The notes under the pieces are model-generated. The model saw nothing but the letters and a program-made list of their open reading frames with translations. It had not been told where the DNA came from and made no database searches. A program made the position numbers and the translations under genes. This document shows, piece after piece, positions 1 to 7,487 of a stretch of DNA of 64,000 nt (position 1 is its first letter; each line of letters starts with the position of its first letter). Origin of the DNA: Eubacterium sp. (GTDB lineage Bacteria > Bacillota > Clostridia > Oscillospirales > Acutalibacteraceae); the NCBI GenBank assembly GCA_017450645.1, contig JAFSTE010000012.1, forward strand, positions 82,205 through 146,204, in the 5' to 3' direction.

Positions 1-72
1 ACTTACTACAATTATCGCCGCGATAAGCGGGATAAGTACGGGAAGATAACTTTTAAAATCTTTTTTCGCCAT
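1..72 (-). CDS. N-terminal fragment of a membrane-anchored protein
   Basis: An open frame runs off the left edge of the window. It starts at the ATG at 70-72, preceded by an AGGAG ribosome binding site about eight bases upstream. The 24 visible residues begin MAKKDFKSYLPVLIPLIAAI: a short basic stretch and then a hydrophobic segment, which suggests an N-terminal membrane anchor or signal. Too little is present to name a family. It lies downstream of the CD1247-type gene in the same direction, with that gene's terminator in between. Confidence 0.55.
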   Translation of the reverse strand, partial: MAKKDFKSYLPVLIPLIAAIIVVS

Positions 73-163
73 TACATTTGCTCCTAATATTTAATCCCAT
101 ATATTATAACATATGTAATTTTAATATACAATATCTTTTTGTTTAATAAGAAAGTTAAATAAA

Positions 164-185
164 AAAGCACCCCGCAGGGTGCTTT
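164..185 (-). terminator. Rho-independent terminator after the CD1247-type gene
   Basis: The stem AAAGCACCC / GGGTGCTTT closes a CGCA loop, and the minus strand continues into a T-run. It sits just past the stop codon of the minus-strand zinc-knuckle gene. Confidence 0.85.
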
Positions 186-188
186 AGT

Positions 189-596
189 TTATTCCTCGTC
201 TTCTACGAACTCGTCCTCAAACTCGATTTCAAACTCAAGCGTTTCGCCGCAGTTCGGACATTCGATTGAGCCGTCAAGGATTGTTTCCTCGTCTACCTCG
301 ATCGCTTCGCCGCAATTAGGACATTCGATTTCGTACTCCTCGTACTCCTCAAAATCGTCGTCATCATCGTCGTAAACATAATCCTCAAGGTCGCATACAT
401 CCTCGTTAATGGAGTCAATCTCCTCGCCGAGGTCCTCGATATCGTCGTATACGCAGTCGATATCCTCGCTGAGATTTTCAAGCACATCGATAATTGCTTT
501 AAAAACCTTAGTTTCTTTTTTATCGTCGTCTAAATCAAGTCCGTCGATAAGACCTTTTAAGTAGCCTAAGCTTTCGTTAGTGTCTTTAATATCCAT
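189..596 (-). CDS. CD1247-type acidic protein with a double zinc-knuckle tail
   Basis: The protein has 135 residues from the ATG at 594-596, which has a CAGGAG site; an upstream in-frame ATG lies inside repeat DNA and was not used. Residues 1-60 look alpha-helical (LGYLKGLIDGLDLDDDKKET) and resemble the CD1247 N-terminal domain found beside efp in many Clostridia. A very acidic segment with a run of Asp follows, then two CPNCG(E) knuckles about 20 residues apart, which should bind one zinc. The role is unknown. Its place after efp and aroQ matches the conserved clostridial neighbourhood, although aroQ is usually followed by a peptidase gene that is absent here. Confidence 0.7.
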   Translation of the reverse strand: MDIKDTNESLGYLKGLIDGLDLDDDKKETKVFKAIIDVLENLSEDIDCVYDDIEDLGEEIDSINEDVCDLEDYVYDDDDDDFEEYEEYEIECPNCGEAIEVDEETILDGSIECPNCGETLEFEIEFEDEFVEDEE

Positions 597-623
597 AATT
601 TTACTCCTGATTTTTTTACGCTT

Positions 624-693
624 ATTGTCTGAGGCGTAGCCGAGTAACCTCAAGCTCATAGCTTAAAGCTCAAAGCTATGCCGCTTAAGCGGC
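624..693. repeat. AGCTNNN heptamer array next to a solo element-end motif
   Basis: Bases 624-650 read as the end motif of the palindromic element family (GTCTGAGGCG..CGAGTAACC). AGCT follows at 653, 660, 667 and 674, an exact 7-bp period, and then comes the perfect 14-bp palindrome GCCGCTTAAGCGGC at 680-693. The locus fills the gap between efp and the CD1247-type gene. Confidence 0.75.
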
Positions 694-697
694 TCTG

Positions 698-1255
698 TTA
701 TGCTCTTTCCATATACTCGCAGGTGCGGGTATCGATACGAATCATATCGCCCTCGTTGATAAAGAGCGGTACTCTGATTTCTGCGCCAGTTTCTACTGTA
801 GCGGGCTTAAGTGTGTTAGTAGCTGTGTTACCCTTAAGACCGGGCTCTGTATGAGTTACCTCGAGTGTTACAAAGGTAGGCGGCTCTACGCCGAATACAT
901 TACCCTTGTAAGAAAGGATTTTGCACTCCTCGTTTTCTTTAACAAAGCGGAAAGACTCTGGAAGGTCGCTCTCTGATACGGGAATCATATCAAAGGTTTC
1001 GCTATCCATAAAGTAATACATTCCGTCATCGTTGTAGGAATACTGCATATTCTTTCTCTCGATATATGCTGTGGGGTACTTAGCGGAAGGGTTGTAGCTC
1101 TTCTCTGTTACCGCACCTGTAATAACATTTTTTGTCTTGGTCCTTACGAAAGCCGCGCCTTTGCCGGGCTTTACGTGCTGAAATTCGATTACCTGAAGAA
1201 CGTTGCCGTCCTCTTCAAAAGTAACGCCGTTTCTGAAATCACCTGCTGAAATCAT
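698..1255 (-). CDS. efp: Elongation factor P
   Basis: The 185-residue protein has the usual EF-P length and starts with [17 protein letters not shown], the typical KOW-like N-terminal domain. The loop [14 protein letters not shown] at about residues 27-40 contains the conserved position that other bacteria modify (Lys34 here). Two OB-fold domains follow, ending in the family's characteristic [16 protein letters not shown] relieves ribosome stalling at polyproline stretches. A GGAGG site precedes the ATG. A heptamer repeat array separates it from aroQ upstream. Confidence 0.97.
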   Translation of the reverse strand: MISAGDFRNGVTFEEDGNVLQVIEFQHVKPGKGAAFVRTKTKNVITGAVTEKSYNPSAKYPTAYIERKNMQYSYNDDGMYYFMDSETFDMIPVSESDLPESFRFVKENEECKILSYKGNVFGVEPPTFVTLEVTHTEPGLKGNTATNTLKPATVETGAEIRVPLFINEGDMIRIDTRTCEYMERA

Positions 1256-1276
1256 AATTATATACCTCCTGAAATT

Positions 1277-1329
1277 AGCTTAGAGCTGTGAGCTCAGAGC
1301 TCAGAGCTTAAAGCTATTAGCTCATAGCT
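1277..1329. repeat. AGCTNNN heptamer array, eight units
   Basis: AGCT occurs at 1277, 1284, 1291, 1298, 1305, 1312, 1319 and 1326, an exact 7-bp period over 53 bp, with the three intervening bases varying. It lies between aroQ and efp and encodes nothing obvious. Confidence 0.9.
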
Positions 1330-1349
1330 AAAGATTTATCTTTTTTATT

Positions 1350-1784
1350 TTACAGTATTTCAAGTAATAAATCAATACCCATTTTATAACTATCTTTGCC
1401 GAAGCCCGAAATTTGTTTAACGCAGACATCGCTAATCACCGAATTACGCCTGAATTCCTCGCGCGAATGGATATCACTCATATGCACCTCGACAAAAGGA
1501 GTAAACTCCTTTACGCACTCGATAGCGTCGCGGATTGCATACGAATAATGCGTATATGCGCCCGCGTTTATTACAACGCCGTCAAAGGCGTCCTTGCTCT
1601 TGTGGATAATGTCGATAATATCGCCCTCGTGATTGGACTGATAAAAAAACATATCCGCTCCCCTGCCCTCGCCGTATTCGCGAAGGTAGGAATTAATATC
1701 GTCAAGCGTTTCGCTGCCGTAGACATCTTTTTTTCTGATACCCGTCATATTAAGATTAGGGCCGTTTAAAATAAGAATTTTCAT
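1350..1784 (-). CDS. aroQ: 3-dehydroquinate dehydratase, type II
   Basis: This 144-residue protein has the usual type II dehydroquinase length. It opens with ILILNGPNLNMTG, the conserved active-site strand, and carries QSNHEGDIID, INAGAYTHYS and VHMSDIHSREEFR, which include the catalytic histidine and substrate-binding residues. It converts 3-dehydroquinate to 3-dehydroshikimate in the shikimate pathway. The ATG at 1784 was chosen over one 15 codons upstream because GGTGAT precedes it and homologues begin there. It is divergent from glnA and probably shares the 1785-1934 promoter region with it. Confidence 0.93.
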   Translation of the reverse strand: MKILILNGPNLNMTGIRKKDVYGSETLDDINSYLREYGEGRGADMFFYQSNHEGDIIDIIHKSKDAFDGVVINAGAYTHYSYAIRDAIECVKEFTPFVEVHMSDIHSREEFRRNSVISDVCVKQISGFGKDSYKMGIDLLLEIL

Positions 1785-1824
1785 ATCATCACCGTAGTAT
1801 ATAATAATATATAAGCACGGATTA

Positions 1825-1867
1825 GTCAAGACAGCTTCTTGACATTACAGCATTAATAAGATATATT
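1825..1867 (+). promoter_or_regulatory. glnA sigma-A promoter with overlapping palindrome
   Basis: The -35 box TTGACA (1839-1844) and the -10 box TATATT (1862-1867) are 17 bp apart, so transcription should begin near 1874 and leave a leader of about 60 nt. A perfect inverted repeat, GTCAAGA-CAGCT-TCTTGAC (1825-1843), overlaps the -35 box and is a candidate operator. It does not match the known GlnR box TGTNAN7TNACA. Confidence 0.7.
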
Positions 1868-1934
1868 AAGATTGAGGAATAATAGACATTTTTGCATAAA
1901 TAATTTGCAAAGCATAATACGAAGGCGGTGTAAT

Positions 1935-3152
1935 ATGAAACGCTCAAAAGAAGAAATAATCCGTTATGTAAAGGAAGAAAAAATCAAGTCAATCAGGCTT
2001 GCGTTTTGCGACATCTACGGCAGAGAAAAGAATATCGCAATAGCTCCCGAAGAGCTTGCGGACGCGTTCACCTACGGCATACCGATTAACGCGTCGGCAA
2101 TTAAGGATTTCGGCGAGGGTATTTACTGCGATTTGCTGCTTCACCCGGAGCCCGAAACGCTTGCAACGGTGCCAAACAAGCCCGACAACTTTAAGACGGT
2201 AATTATGTTTTGCCGAATGACTTATCCGGACGGCAGACCGTTTGAAAGCAGGGGCACAAAGAGCGTGCTTATGAAGGCTATTGACTGCGCCGAGGTAGAG
2301 GGATTTGAGTTTTTCTTCTCAAGCGAGATGCAGTTTTATCTTATGAAGCTTGACGAAAACGGAAAGCGCACAAACGAGCCGCTCGACGAAGCGAGCTTCC
2401 TTGATGTTGAGCCCGACGACAAGAGCGAGGCTATCAGGCGCGAAATTCACCTCGCCCTCGAGGGTATGGAAATCGTGCCGAGCAATATGTTCCACCAGCT
2501 CGGCCCCGGTCAGAACCAGATTGACTTTGCGTTTTCTAACCCGCTTCAGGCGTGCAATATAATCACAAAGGCGAAAACCGTTATTAAAAATGTTGCGAGC
2601 TTAAACGGTCTTTATGCCGACTTTTCGCCAAAGCCGTTTGACGACCAGAACGGTAACGGTATGCACATCATTATGTCTGTAAGGGCTAACGACGGCACCG
2701 ACAACCGTATGAGCTCGGCGGTTGCGGGCGTGCTTGACAAAATCGACGAAATGACGGCGTTTTTAAACCCGACCGAAGAATCCTACAAGCGCCTCGGCAG
2801 CGTAAGAGCGCCTAAATATATTTCGTGGTCAAGCGAAAACCGCGCTCAGCTTTTGCGCGTTCCCGAAGCGGTAGGTCACTACCATATTGCCGAGCTGCGT
2901 TCCGCGGACGCAACAGTAAACCCGTACCTTGCATTTGCGCTTATGATTTTTGCGGGACTTTACGGTATTAAAAACAATATGGAACTGCCCGAGGCTTCAA
3001 ACTTCGACTTTATAGACGTATCGCCCGAAATTGCGGCTAAATATAAAAAGCTCCCTCAGTCTATCGAGGAAGCGCGCGAGCTAGCAAGAAACAGCGAGTT
3101 TATTAAAGAGCATTTGCCCAAGGACCTTATTGAGCTTTATCTGAATAGATAG
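1935..3152 (+). CDS. glnA: Glutamine synthetase, type I-like
   Basis: The protein has 405 residues from the ATG at 1935, which has the ribosome site GAAGGCGGTG. The N-terminal beta-grasp domain is followed by the catalytic domain. Motifs include LGPGQNQIDF (metal-binding face), NGNGMHIIMS (ATP and glutamate site), APKYISWSSENR and ELRSADATVNPYLAF. It makes glutamine from glutamate, ammonia and ATP. It is about 40 residues shorter than classical GlnA, and the usual NGSGMHxH is NGNGMHII, so it belongs to a divergent short clade; activity as glutamine synthetase is likely but not certain. Its promoter carries a palindrome, and a bidirectional terminator separates it from rpsU. Confidence 0.88.
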   Translation: MKRSKEEIIRYVKEEKIKSIRLAFCDIYGREKNIAIAPEELADAFTYGIPINASAIKDFGEGIYCDLLLHPEPETLATVPNKPDNFKTVIMFCRMTYPDGRPFESRGTKSVLMKAIDCAEVEGFEFFFSSEMQFYLMKLDENGKRTNEPLDEASFLDVEPDDKSEAIRREIHLALEGMEIVPSNMFHQLGPGQNQIDFAFSNPLQACNIITKAKTVIKNVASLNGLYADFSPKPFDDQNGNGMHIIMSVRANDGTDNRMSSAVAGVLDKIDEMTAFLNPTEESYKRLGSVRAPKYISWSSENRAQLLRVPEAVGHYHIAELRSADATVNPYLAFALMIFAGLYGIKNNMELPEASNFDFIDVSPEIAAKYKKLPQSIEEARELARNSEFIKEHLPKDLIELYLNR

Positions 3153-3225
3153 ACTCAAGGATTGCCCTGCGGGCAAAAGACTCAAGACTCAAGGAGCGGG
3201 TGGTCACGCCCACCCGATACTAACA
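3152..3225. repeat. ACTCAAG heptamer repeats with GC-rich hairpins
   Basis: GACTCAAGG occurs just after the glnA stop, and ACTCAAG occurs in tandem at 3180-3186 and 3187-3193 (7-bp period). Between and after these lie the hairpins GCCCTGCGGGC and GGGTGGTCACGCCCACCC. It is a member of the heptamer-armed family. Confidence 0.7.
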
Positions 3226-3234
3226 GATAAAAAA

Positions 3235-3255
3235 ATGCAGGCATTTTGCCTGCAT
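3235..3255. terminator. Bidirectional terminator between glnA and rpsU
   Basis: The stem ATGCAGGC / GCCTGCAT with an ATTTT loop is flanked by A-runs on the left and CTTTT on the right, so it can end transcription from both converging genes. Confidence 0.85.
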
Positions 3256-3258
3256 CTT

Positions 3259-3435
3259 TTATTTATACTTTCTTTTGCGAGCAGCCTCGCTCTTCTTTTT
3301 ACGAGCTACTGAAGGCTTTTCGTAATGCTCTCTTTTTCTTACCTCCTGGATGATGCCATCGCGGGAAGTCTGGCGCTTAAATCTTCTGAGAGCGCTGTCA
3401 AGAGATTCATTTTCCTTAACTTTTACCTGACTCAC
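3259..3435 (-). CDS. rpsU: Ribosomal protein bS21
   Basis: The 58-residue basic protein starts [20 protein letters not shown] after two residues and ends in [15 protein letters not shown], both diagnostic of bS21. The start is a GTG at 3433-3435: a strong GGAGGGAGGG site lies right before it, and longer frames would extend into the promoter. It is a small-subunit protein near the anti-Shine-Dalgarno region. It has its own sigma-A promoter at 3493-3521. Confidence 0.95.
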   Translation of the reverse strand: MSQVKVKENESLDSALRRFKRQTSRDGIIQEVRKREHYEKPSVARKKKSEAARKRKYK

Positions 3436-3492
3436 TATATTCCCTCCCTCCGAAAACGGGGGTTTTAGATACCCATTTGAAATATCGCGTTG

Positions 3493-3521
3493 ATTATACA
3501 CATAAAATACCGTTATGTCAA
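3493..3521 (-). promoter_or_regulatory. rpsU sigma-A promoter
   Basis: On the minus strand, TTGACA (3516-3521) and TATAAT (3493-3498) are 17 bp apart, a perfect consensus, with the rpsU GTG about 50 nt downstream. Confidence 0.85.
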
Positions 3522-3570
3522 GTACTTTATCGAATAATGTTAAATTTTGTGACAATAGCGGTATTTTTTA

Positions 3571-6144
3571 CTAAAATTGCAGCTTCTTAGCCGTACAGTA
3601 TGTCGAACTGCCCAAATCGGACACAGCCTTAACCCTGAAATAGTAGATATGCCCTTTACGCATATTTGCGATAAGCACCTCGTTTTTATCGGCTTCAAGC
3701 GTTTTATATGCGCCGCCCTTAACCTTATACTGCACTCTGTACTTGCCCGCGCCCTCGATTTTATCCCATTCGAGATTAGCCGAGGAGCCTGACTTTTGTG
3801 CTCTTAAAATCGGGGTGATAAGCACATACGACTTTGAGTAAGGCTTGGTTTTGCTGCTGAAATAGGTTTCCTTTTTGCGCGTTCTGTAGCACTGCACCTT
3901 ATAGTAATACCTCTTGCCGTAGGTAATATTTTTGTCCGTAAACCTTGAAGAAGTATTGTTCTTTACATCCTTAATGAGCTTATACTTACCGTTTTTGGAT
4001 GTAGCGCGGTAAATTCTGTAACCGGTAGCAAATTTTCTGTTATTCCAGTAAACCCTGATACCGTTTGAAACGAGCTTAACCTTAGTAACCTCGGGTTTTG
4101 GAACAATCGCCTTTTTAGTTACCTTATCTGAGTACGCGCCGCTACCAAGACTGTTATACGCCTTTACTCTGTAGCAGTAAAGAGTTCCGAGTTCGAGCCC
4201 TCTTACAACCTTTTGATTAGCGGTCGTTTCGCCGAGCTTAGTCCACTTTTCGCCCTTCTTTTTCATTTTATACTCTACAACATAGCGCGAGGCGTTATCC
4301 GCCTTTTTCCACTTAACCGTTGCAGAAGCGGGAGTTCTTGCAATTACGCGAACCTTTTCGCACTTTCCGACGGTATTCTTTGCCGAAGAGTAGTCGCTCG
4401 CGCTGGCCCAGTACTTTTTATCGCCCTTTTCGGAGTATGCCGCAACCTTGTAGTAGTAGGTCTTTTTAAACTTAACCTTAGTATCGGTATAGGAGTTTTC
4501 GCCGCTGCCGAGTTCCGCAACAACGCTATATGTACCGTTCTTTTTCTTAGTACTGCGAAGCACATAGTATCCGTCGGCGTCGTCAAATTGATTAAAGCTT
4601 ACTTTAATACCCGTAGGCACTGCATCTGCCTTAACGCCCTCTACCTTTGCGGGAACGGCTCTTACCTTAACGCATTTATACTCGCCGATACCGACCTTAG
4701 TCTTTTGTGCGACATAGAATTTATATACTCCGCACGCTTCAAGCGAATCAAAATCAACCGAAGCATCGGTGGTATATGTTTTAGAAACTAATTTTTTATC
4801 GTCCTCGTCGGTAAAATAATACCTGTATTTATCGCACGCGCCGTTAGGTTTAAGCGTAAATCTTACGGAGCTTGCGCTGGTGTGAATAGTAGAAACGAAC
4901 GGCTCTTCAAGCTCGTACTCGCTCGACTTAACCTTAGGCGAGGATTTATAGGTCTTATTGTTTTCAACGATGTAACGAACGAGCTTATAGTAATACTTTT
5001 TGCCGTACTCGACATCCTTATCAACAAACGACAGCGTGGTGTTATTGCCGGTGTCCTTAATAAGTGAATATCCGCTGTCTTTTTTTGTACTCTTATAGAG
5101 CTTAAGACCGGTAATGTCCTTGCTCTTTGACCAGCTGACTTTAATACCGCTCGAGGTTTCATCAAAGCTGACCTTTGCAACCTTAGGCGGTTTAGGCGTC
5201 AGCTTTTTAGTAGGGCTGTAGTCAAACCATTTATCGCCGATAAATGCCCTTACTCTGAACTGATACTGAGTTCCAACCTCAAGATTTTTAACAACATAGT
5301 TGCGTTTTTTGCAGCTGTCGGTAAGCGTTTTATAGTTTTTGTCGCCCGTTTTTCTGTACTGCACCTCATACTTAGTGGCGCTTTTTACGCGCGTCCAGGT
5401 GAGCTTAATCGAATGCGAGGAATGACGCCTTACCGAAATTTTTGGTACAGCCGCCTGAATAAAGTAATACCTGTCCTCGTAGTTCTTAGCTCGGTTAATC
5501 GTGATACCAAGACCCGTCGACTTCATTTTATTATAGAACAGCGAGTTCATAGAATATAACTTGCCGCCCGAGGTGTACTCATTTTGCGTCGGGGACTCCC
5601 TGAAGCTGTCCCAGTAGATATAATCAACATGACACGCAGTCGCGGGGTTGCTCACCGTCTGGTAATTAGCGTGGTAGATACCGATTTTTTCGTTATCAAT
5701 ATAGCTTACCATCCAGGTATGCGTAGAGTTATTGGACGAGCCTGTTGTGTACGCGCCGTAGTGAATAATATCGCCCGGTACCGCATTATCAAGGAAGAAC
5801 TTAATTATACCCTCGACAACGGATTTAGTAGGATAAGTTTTTTTAGTTTCATAGGTGGCAACGGTATAGAAGTTACCCGAATAGTGGTGCGACCTGTAAT
5901 TGCCGTAAAGTCCCTCGCCGTCGTACTGATAGCCAAACAGCTTTTCGCACACAGCAGAAACAAACAGGTAGCAGTTACCCGTTACAATAGCAGTTTTATC
6001 AGGAATAAAGCCCTTCTGCTGCATAACAGCCTCAAGCTTTTCATCTATAAATTCTTTTTCAGCGGAATATGCCGAAAACTGCGAAGAAAACGTGCAGGTA
6101 AACACCATAATAAGTGCTAAAAATGTGGTAACAATTCGCTTCAC
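3571..6144 (-). CDS. Large secreted protein with Cys-His domain and fibronectin type III repeats
   Basis: The 857-residue protein starts at a GTG with the ribosome site GGAGGCGG. Residues 1-28 form a signal peptide ending SAYSA. Residues about 35-225 contain TGNCYLFVSAVCEKLFG and, later, STHTWMVSYIDNEKIGIYHA; this Cys...His arrangement recalls NlpC/P60 or CHAP amidase folds, but the family is not certain. About seven fibronectin type III-like domains of 85-90 residues follow to the C-terminus, with recurring patterns such as YYYKV and G.YRVQYK. No LPXTG or other wall anchor is visible, so the protein is probably released or held by its repeats. It may act on the cell wall or bind host or dietary glycans; the substrate is unknown. 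Confidence 0.75.
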   Translation of the reverse strand: MKRIVTTFLALIMVFTCTFSSQFSAYSAEKEFIDEKLEAVMQQKGFIPDKTAIVTGNCYLFVSAVCEKLFGYQYDGEGLYGNYRSHHYSGNFYTVATYETKKTYPTKSVVEGIIKFFLDNAVPGDIIHYGAYTTGSSNNSTHTWMVSYIDNEKIGIYHANYQTVSNPATACHVDYIYWDSFRESPTQNEYTSGGKLYSMNSLFYNKMKSTGLGITINRAKNYEDRYYFIQAAVPKISVRRHSSHSIKLTWTRVKSATKYEVQYRKTGDKNYKTLTDSCKKRNYVVKNLEVGTQYQFRVRAFIGDKWFDYSPTKKLTPKPPKVAKVSFDETSSGIKVSWSKSKDITGLKLYKSTKKDSGYSLIKDTGNNTTLSFVDKDVEYGKKYYYKLVRYIVENNKTYKSSPKVKSSEYELEEPFVSTIHTSASSVRFTLKPNGACDKYRYYFTDEDDKKLVSKTYTTDASVDFDSLEACGVYKFYVAQKTKVGIGEYKCVKVRAVPAKVEGVKADAVPTGIKVSFNQFDDADGYYVLRSTKKKNGTYSVVAELGSGENSYTDTKVKFKKTYYYKVAAYSEKGDKKYWASASDYSSAKNTVGKCEKVRVIARTPASATVKWKKADNASRYVVEYKMKKKGEKWTKLGETTANQKVVRGLELGTLYCYRVKAYNSLGSGAYSDKVTKKAIVPKPEVTKVKLVSNGIRVYWNNRKFATGYRIYRATSKNGKYKLIKDVKNNTSSRFTDKNITYGKRYYYKVQCYRTRKKETYFSSKTKPYSKSYVLITPILRAQKSGSSANLEWDKIEGAGKYRVQYKVKGGAYKTLEADKNEVLIANMRKGHIYYFRVKAVSDLGSSTYCTAKKLQF

Positions 6145-6251
6145 ATATGCCGCCTCCTTTCAAATTCGACAAAAATTATACCACAAATCTGGCAAAAGGT
6201 CAAATTTGCGGCATATTGTCCAACAGATGTTGCATATTTTATTATAATAAC

Positions 6252-6566
6252 TTACTTTTTACTTTTAGGTGCAGGCAGCTCGTCGTACATCGCATTAAAC
6301 AGCTCGCAGAGGAACTCGCGGTTTTCCACATCGTCAACAAGAAGCATTTCCTTGGCCCCTTCGTACGGCAGCTCATAATCCGCGTCAGGCATCATTTTTT
6401 TAGCTGAGTTTACCGACTTTACCAAAAAGCGGTCGTCATAAATCCCGCCGACTATCTTGCCGCGGTAATAGATAATATACTCGCCCATCATAGCGCGATA
6501 GGTTATATCCTCGAGCCCCGAAAGCTGGTCAAGAACAAAGTCGAGATATTCTTTATCTGATGCCAT
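6252..6566 (-). CDS. TfoX N-terminal domain protein
   Basis: The 104-residue protein starts at the ATG at 6566, nine bases after AGGAGA. The sequence LSGLEDITYRAMMGEYIIYY followed by GKIVGGIYDDRFLVK matches the TfoX/Sxy N-terminal domain. In gamma-proteobacteria Sxy activates competence genes. Stand-alone copies like this one are common in Firmicutes and their role is not established. Nothing else here suggests competence. Confidence 0.8.
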   Translation of the reverse strand: MASDKEYLDFVLDQLSGLEDITYRAMMGEYIIYYRGKIVGGIYDDRFLVKSVNSAKKMMPDADYELPYEGAKEMLLVDDVENREFLCELFNAMYDELPAPKSKK

Positions 6567-6611
6567 AATCACATCTCCTTTTTATGTAAACAAGCCGTTA
6601 TATAGATTTAA

Positions 6612-7106
6612 TTATTTCTTTTCTGCTCCCGTTCTGATTAGATGCCCCTCCTGTATCGCAGCAAAGGTTGCCAGAGCGCAGATAACAGCGCCGCTGTACT
6701 TCAAATCAATAAACGATAGCGTCAGCGGAAAAAGAAACAGCGAAAAGCCCGTAACCTTATTCATAACGGTGTGTACAGAAACAAATTCTTTTCGCATAAC
6801 ACATCCGGAAATTATATTGATTACTTTAATCAGTGCTATAACAGCAATCCAGATAATAAGCCACAGCGGAATATTAATAACGGGAATAAGCTTTATCATA
6901 CACGCTGCTACCATAATGAAGTCCGCGACTGTATCAAGTTTCGCGCCGAAATCGCTTACTTTACCCGTTTTTCTCGCGACTGTTCCGTCGACCATATCAC
7001 TGACGCCGGCAGTGATATAAAGCGCATAAAATGCCGGTGAAAATACGGGAACGAACAGCAGACTTATACTACAGATAATACGAAGGGCGGTGATAATATT
7101 TGCCAT
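6612..7106 (-). CDS. CDP-alcohol phosphatidyltransferase family protein
   Basis: The 164-residue membrane protein has about five hydrophobic segments. The family motif DG-x2-AR-x8-G-x3-D-x3-D is complete (VDGTVARKTGKVSDFG, then D and D), so the metal-binding active site is intact. The family transfers a phosphatidyl group from CDP-diacylglycerol to an alcohol such as glycerol phosphate. It is short for PgsA and the acceptor cannot be read from sequence. The ATG at 7106 lies one base from the end of the VOC gene, so the two are probably co-transcribed. Confidence 0.8.
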   Translation of the reverse strand: MANIITALRIICSISLLFVPVFSPAFYALYITAGVSDMVDGTVARKTGKVSDFGAKLDTVADFIMVAACMIKLIPVINIPLWLIIWIAVIALIKVINIISGCVMRKEFVSVHTVMNKVTGFSLFLFPLTLSFIDLKYSGAVICALATFAAIQEGHLIRTGAEKK

Positions 7107-7107
7107 A

Positions 7108-7470
7108 TTACAACGGTGTCCCCACTTCGATAAGATTTCCGTCAGGGTCATAGAAGCGTATTACCCTCTGTCCCCAGCTGTGCGTCATAAGGCGATTTAC
7201 ATACTTGACTTCGGGATAATAATCCTCGAGCTTTTTAACGAAGCCTTCTATGTCAGCTTCCTCAAAATAAAGCTCGCTTGAATTATTCTCGGGGATAATA
7301 TCTTTTTTAAGAAACTCCGTCCAGTACTTCTCTTCCTGTAACACAAGCCCGTCTGAGAGAATCATATTTCCGTCGTTATCAATAATAAGTTCAAATCCGA
7401 ACAGGTCGTGATAAAACCGAAAGGCTTTTTCATTATCCTTTACAACAATTAACACATTTTTTAATTTCAT
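7108..7470 (-). CDS. VOC family (glyoxalase/bleomycin resistance-like) protein
   Basis: The 120-residue single-domain protein starts MKLKNVLIVVKDNEKAFRFY and ends VIRFYDPDGNLIEVG, the paired beta-alpha-beta-beta-beta modules of the vicinal oxygen chelate fold. Metal ligands are plausible (Glu near the C-terminus) but the substrate is unknown. The start at 7470 has a CAGGAG site and lies inside the last part of the region just after rlmD, so rlmD, this gene and the phosphatidyltransferase probably form one transcript. Confidence 0.75.
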   Translation of the reverse strand: MKLKNVLIVVKDNEKAFRFYHDLFGFELIIDNDGNMILSDGLVLQEEKYWTEFLKKDIIPENNSSELYFEEADIEGFVKKLEDYYPEVKYVNRLMTHSWGQRVIRFYDPDGNLIEVGTPL

Positions 7471-7487
7471 AGGTATTCGCTCCTGGT

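Noticed and set aside
1277-1329. Heptamer arrays as CRISPR arrays
   Set aside because: The unit is only 7 bp with 3 variable bases, there are no spacer-sized gaps, and no cas genes are in the window.
1785-1934. A GlnR/TnrA operator in front of glnA
   Set aside because: The palindrome present does not fit TGTNAN7TNACA, so it is reported only as an unassigned candidate site.
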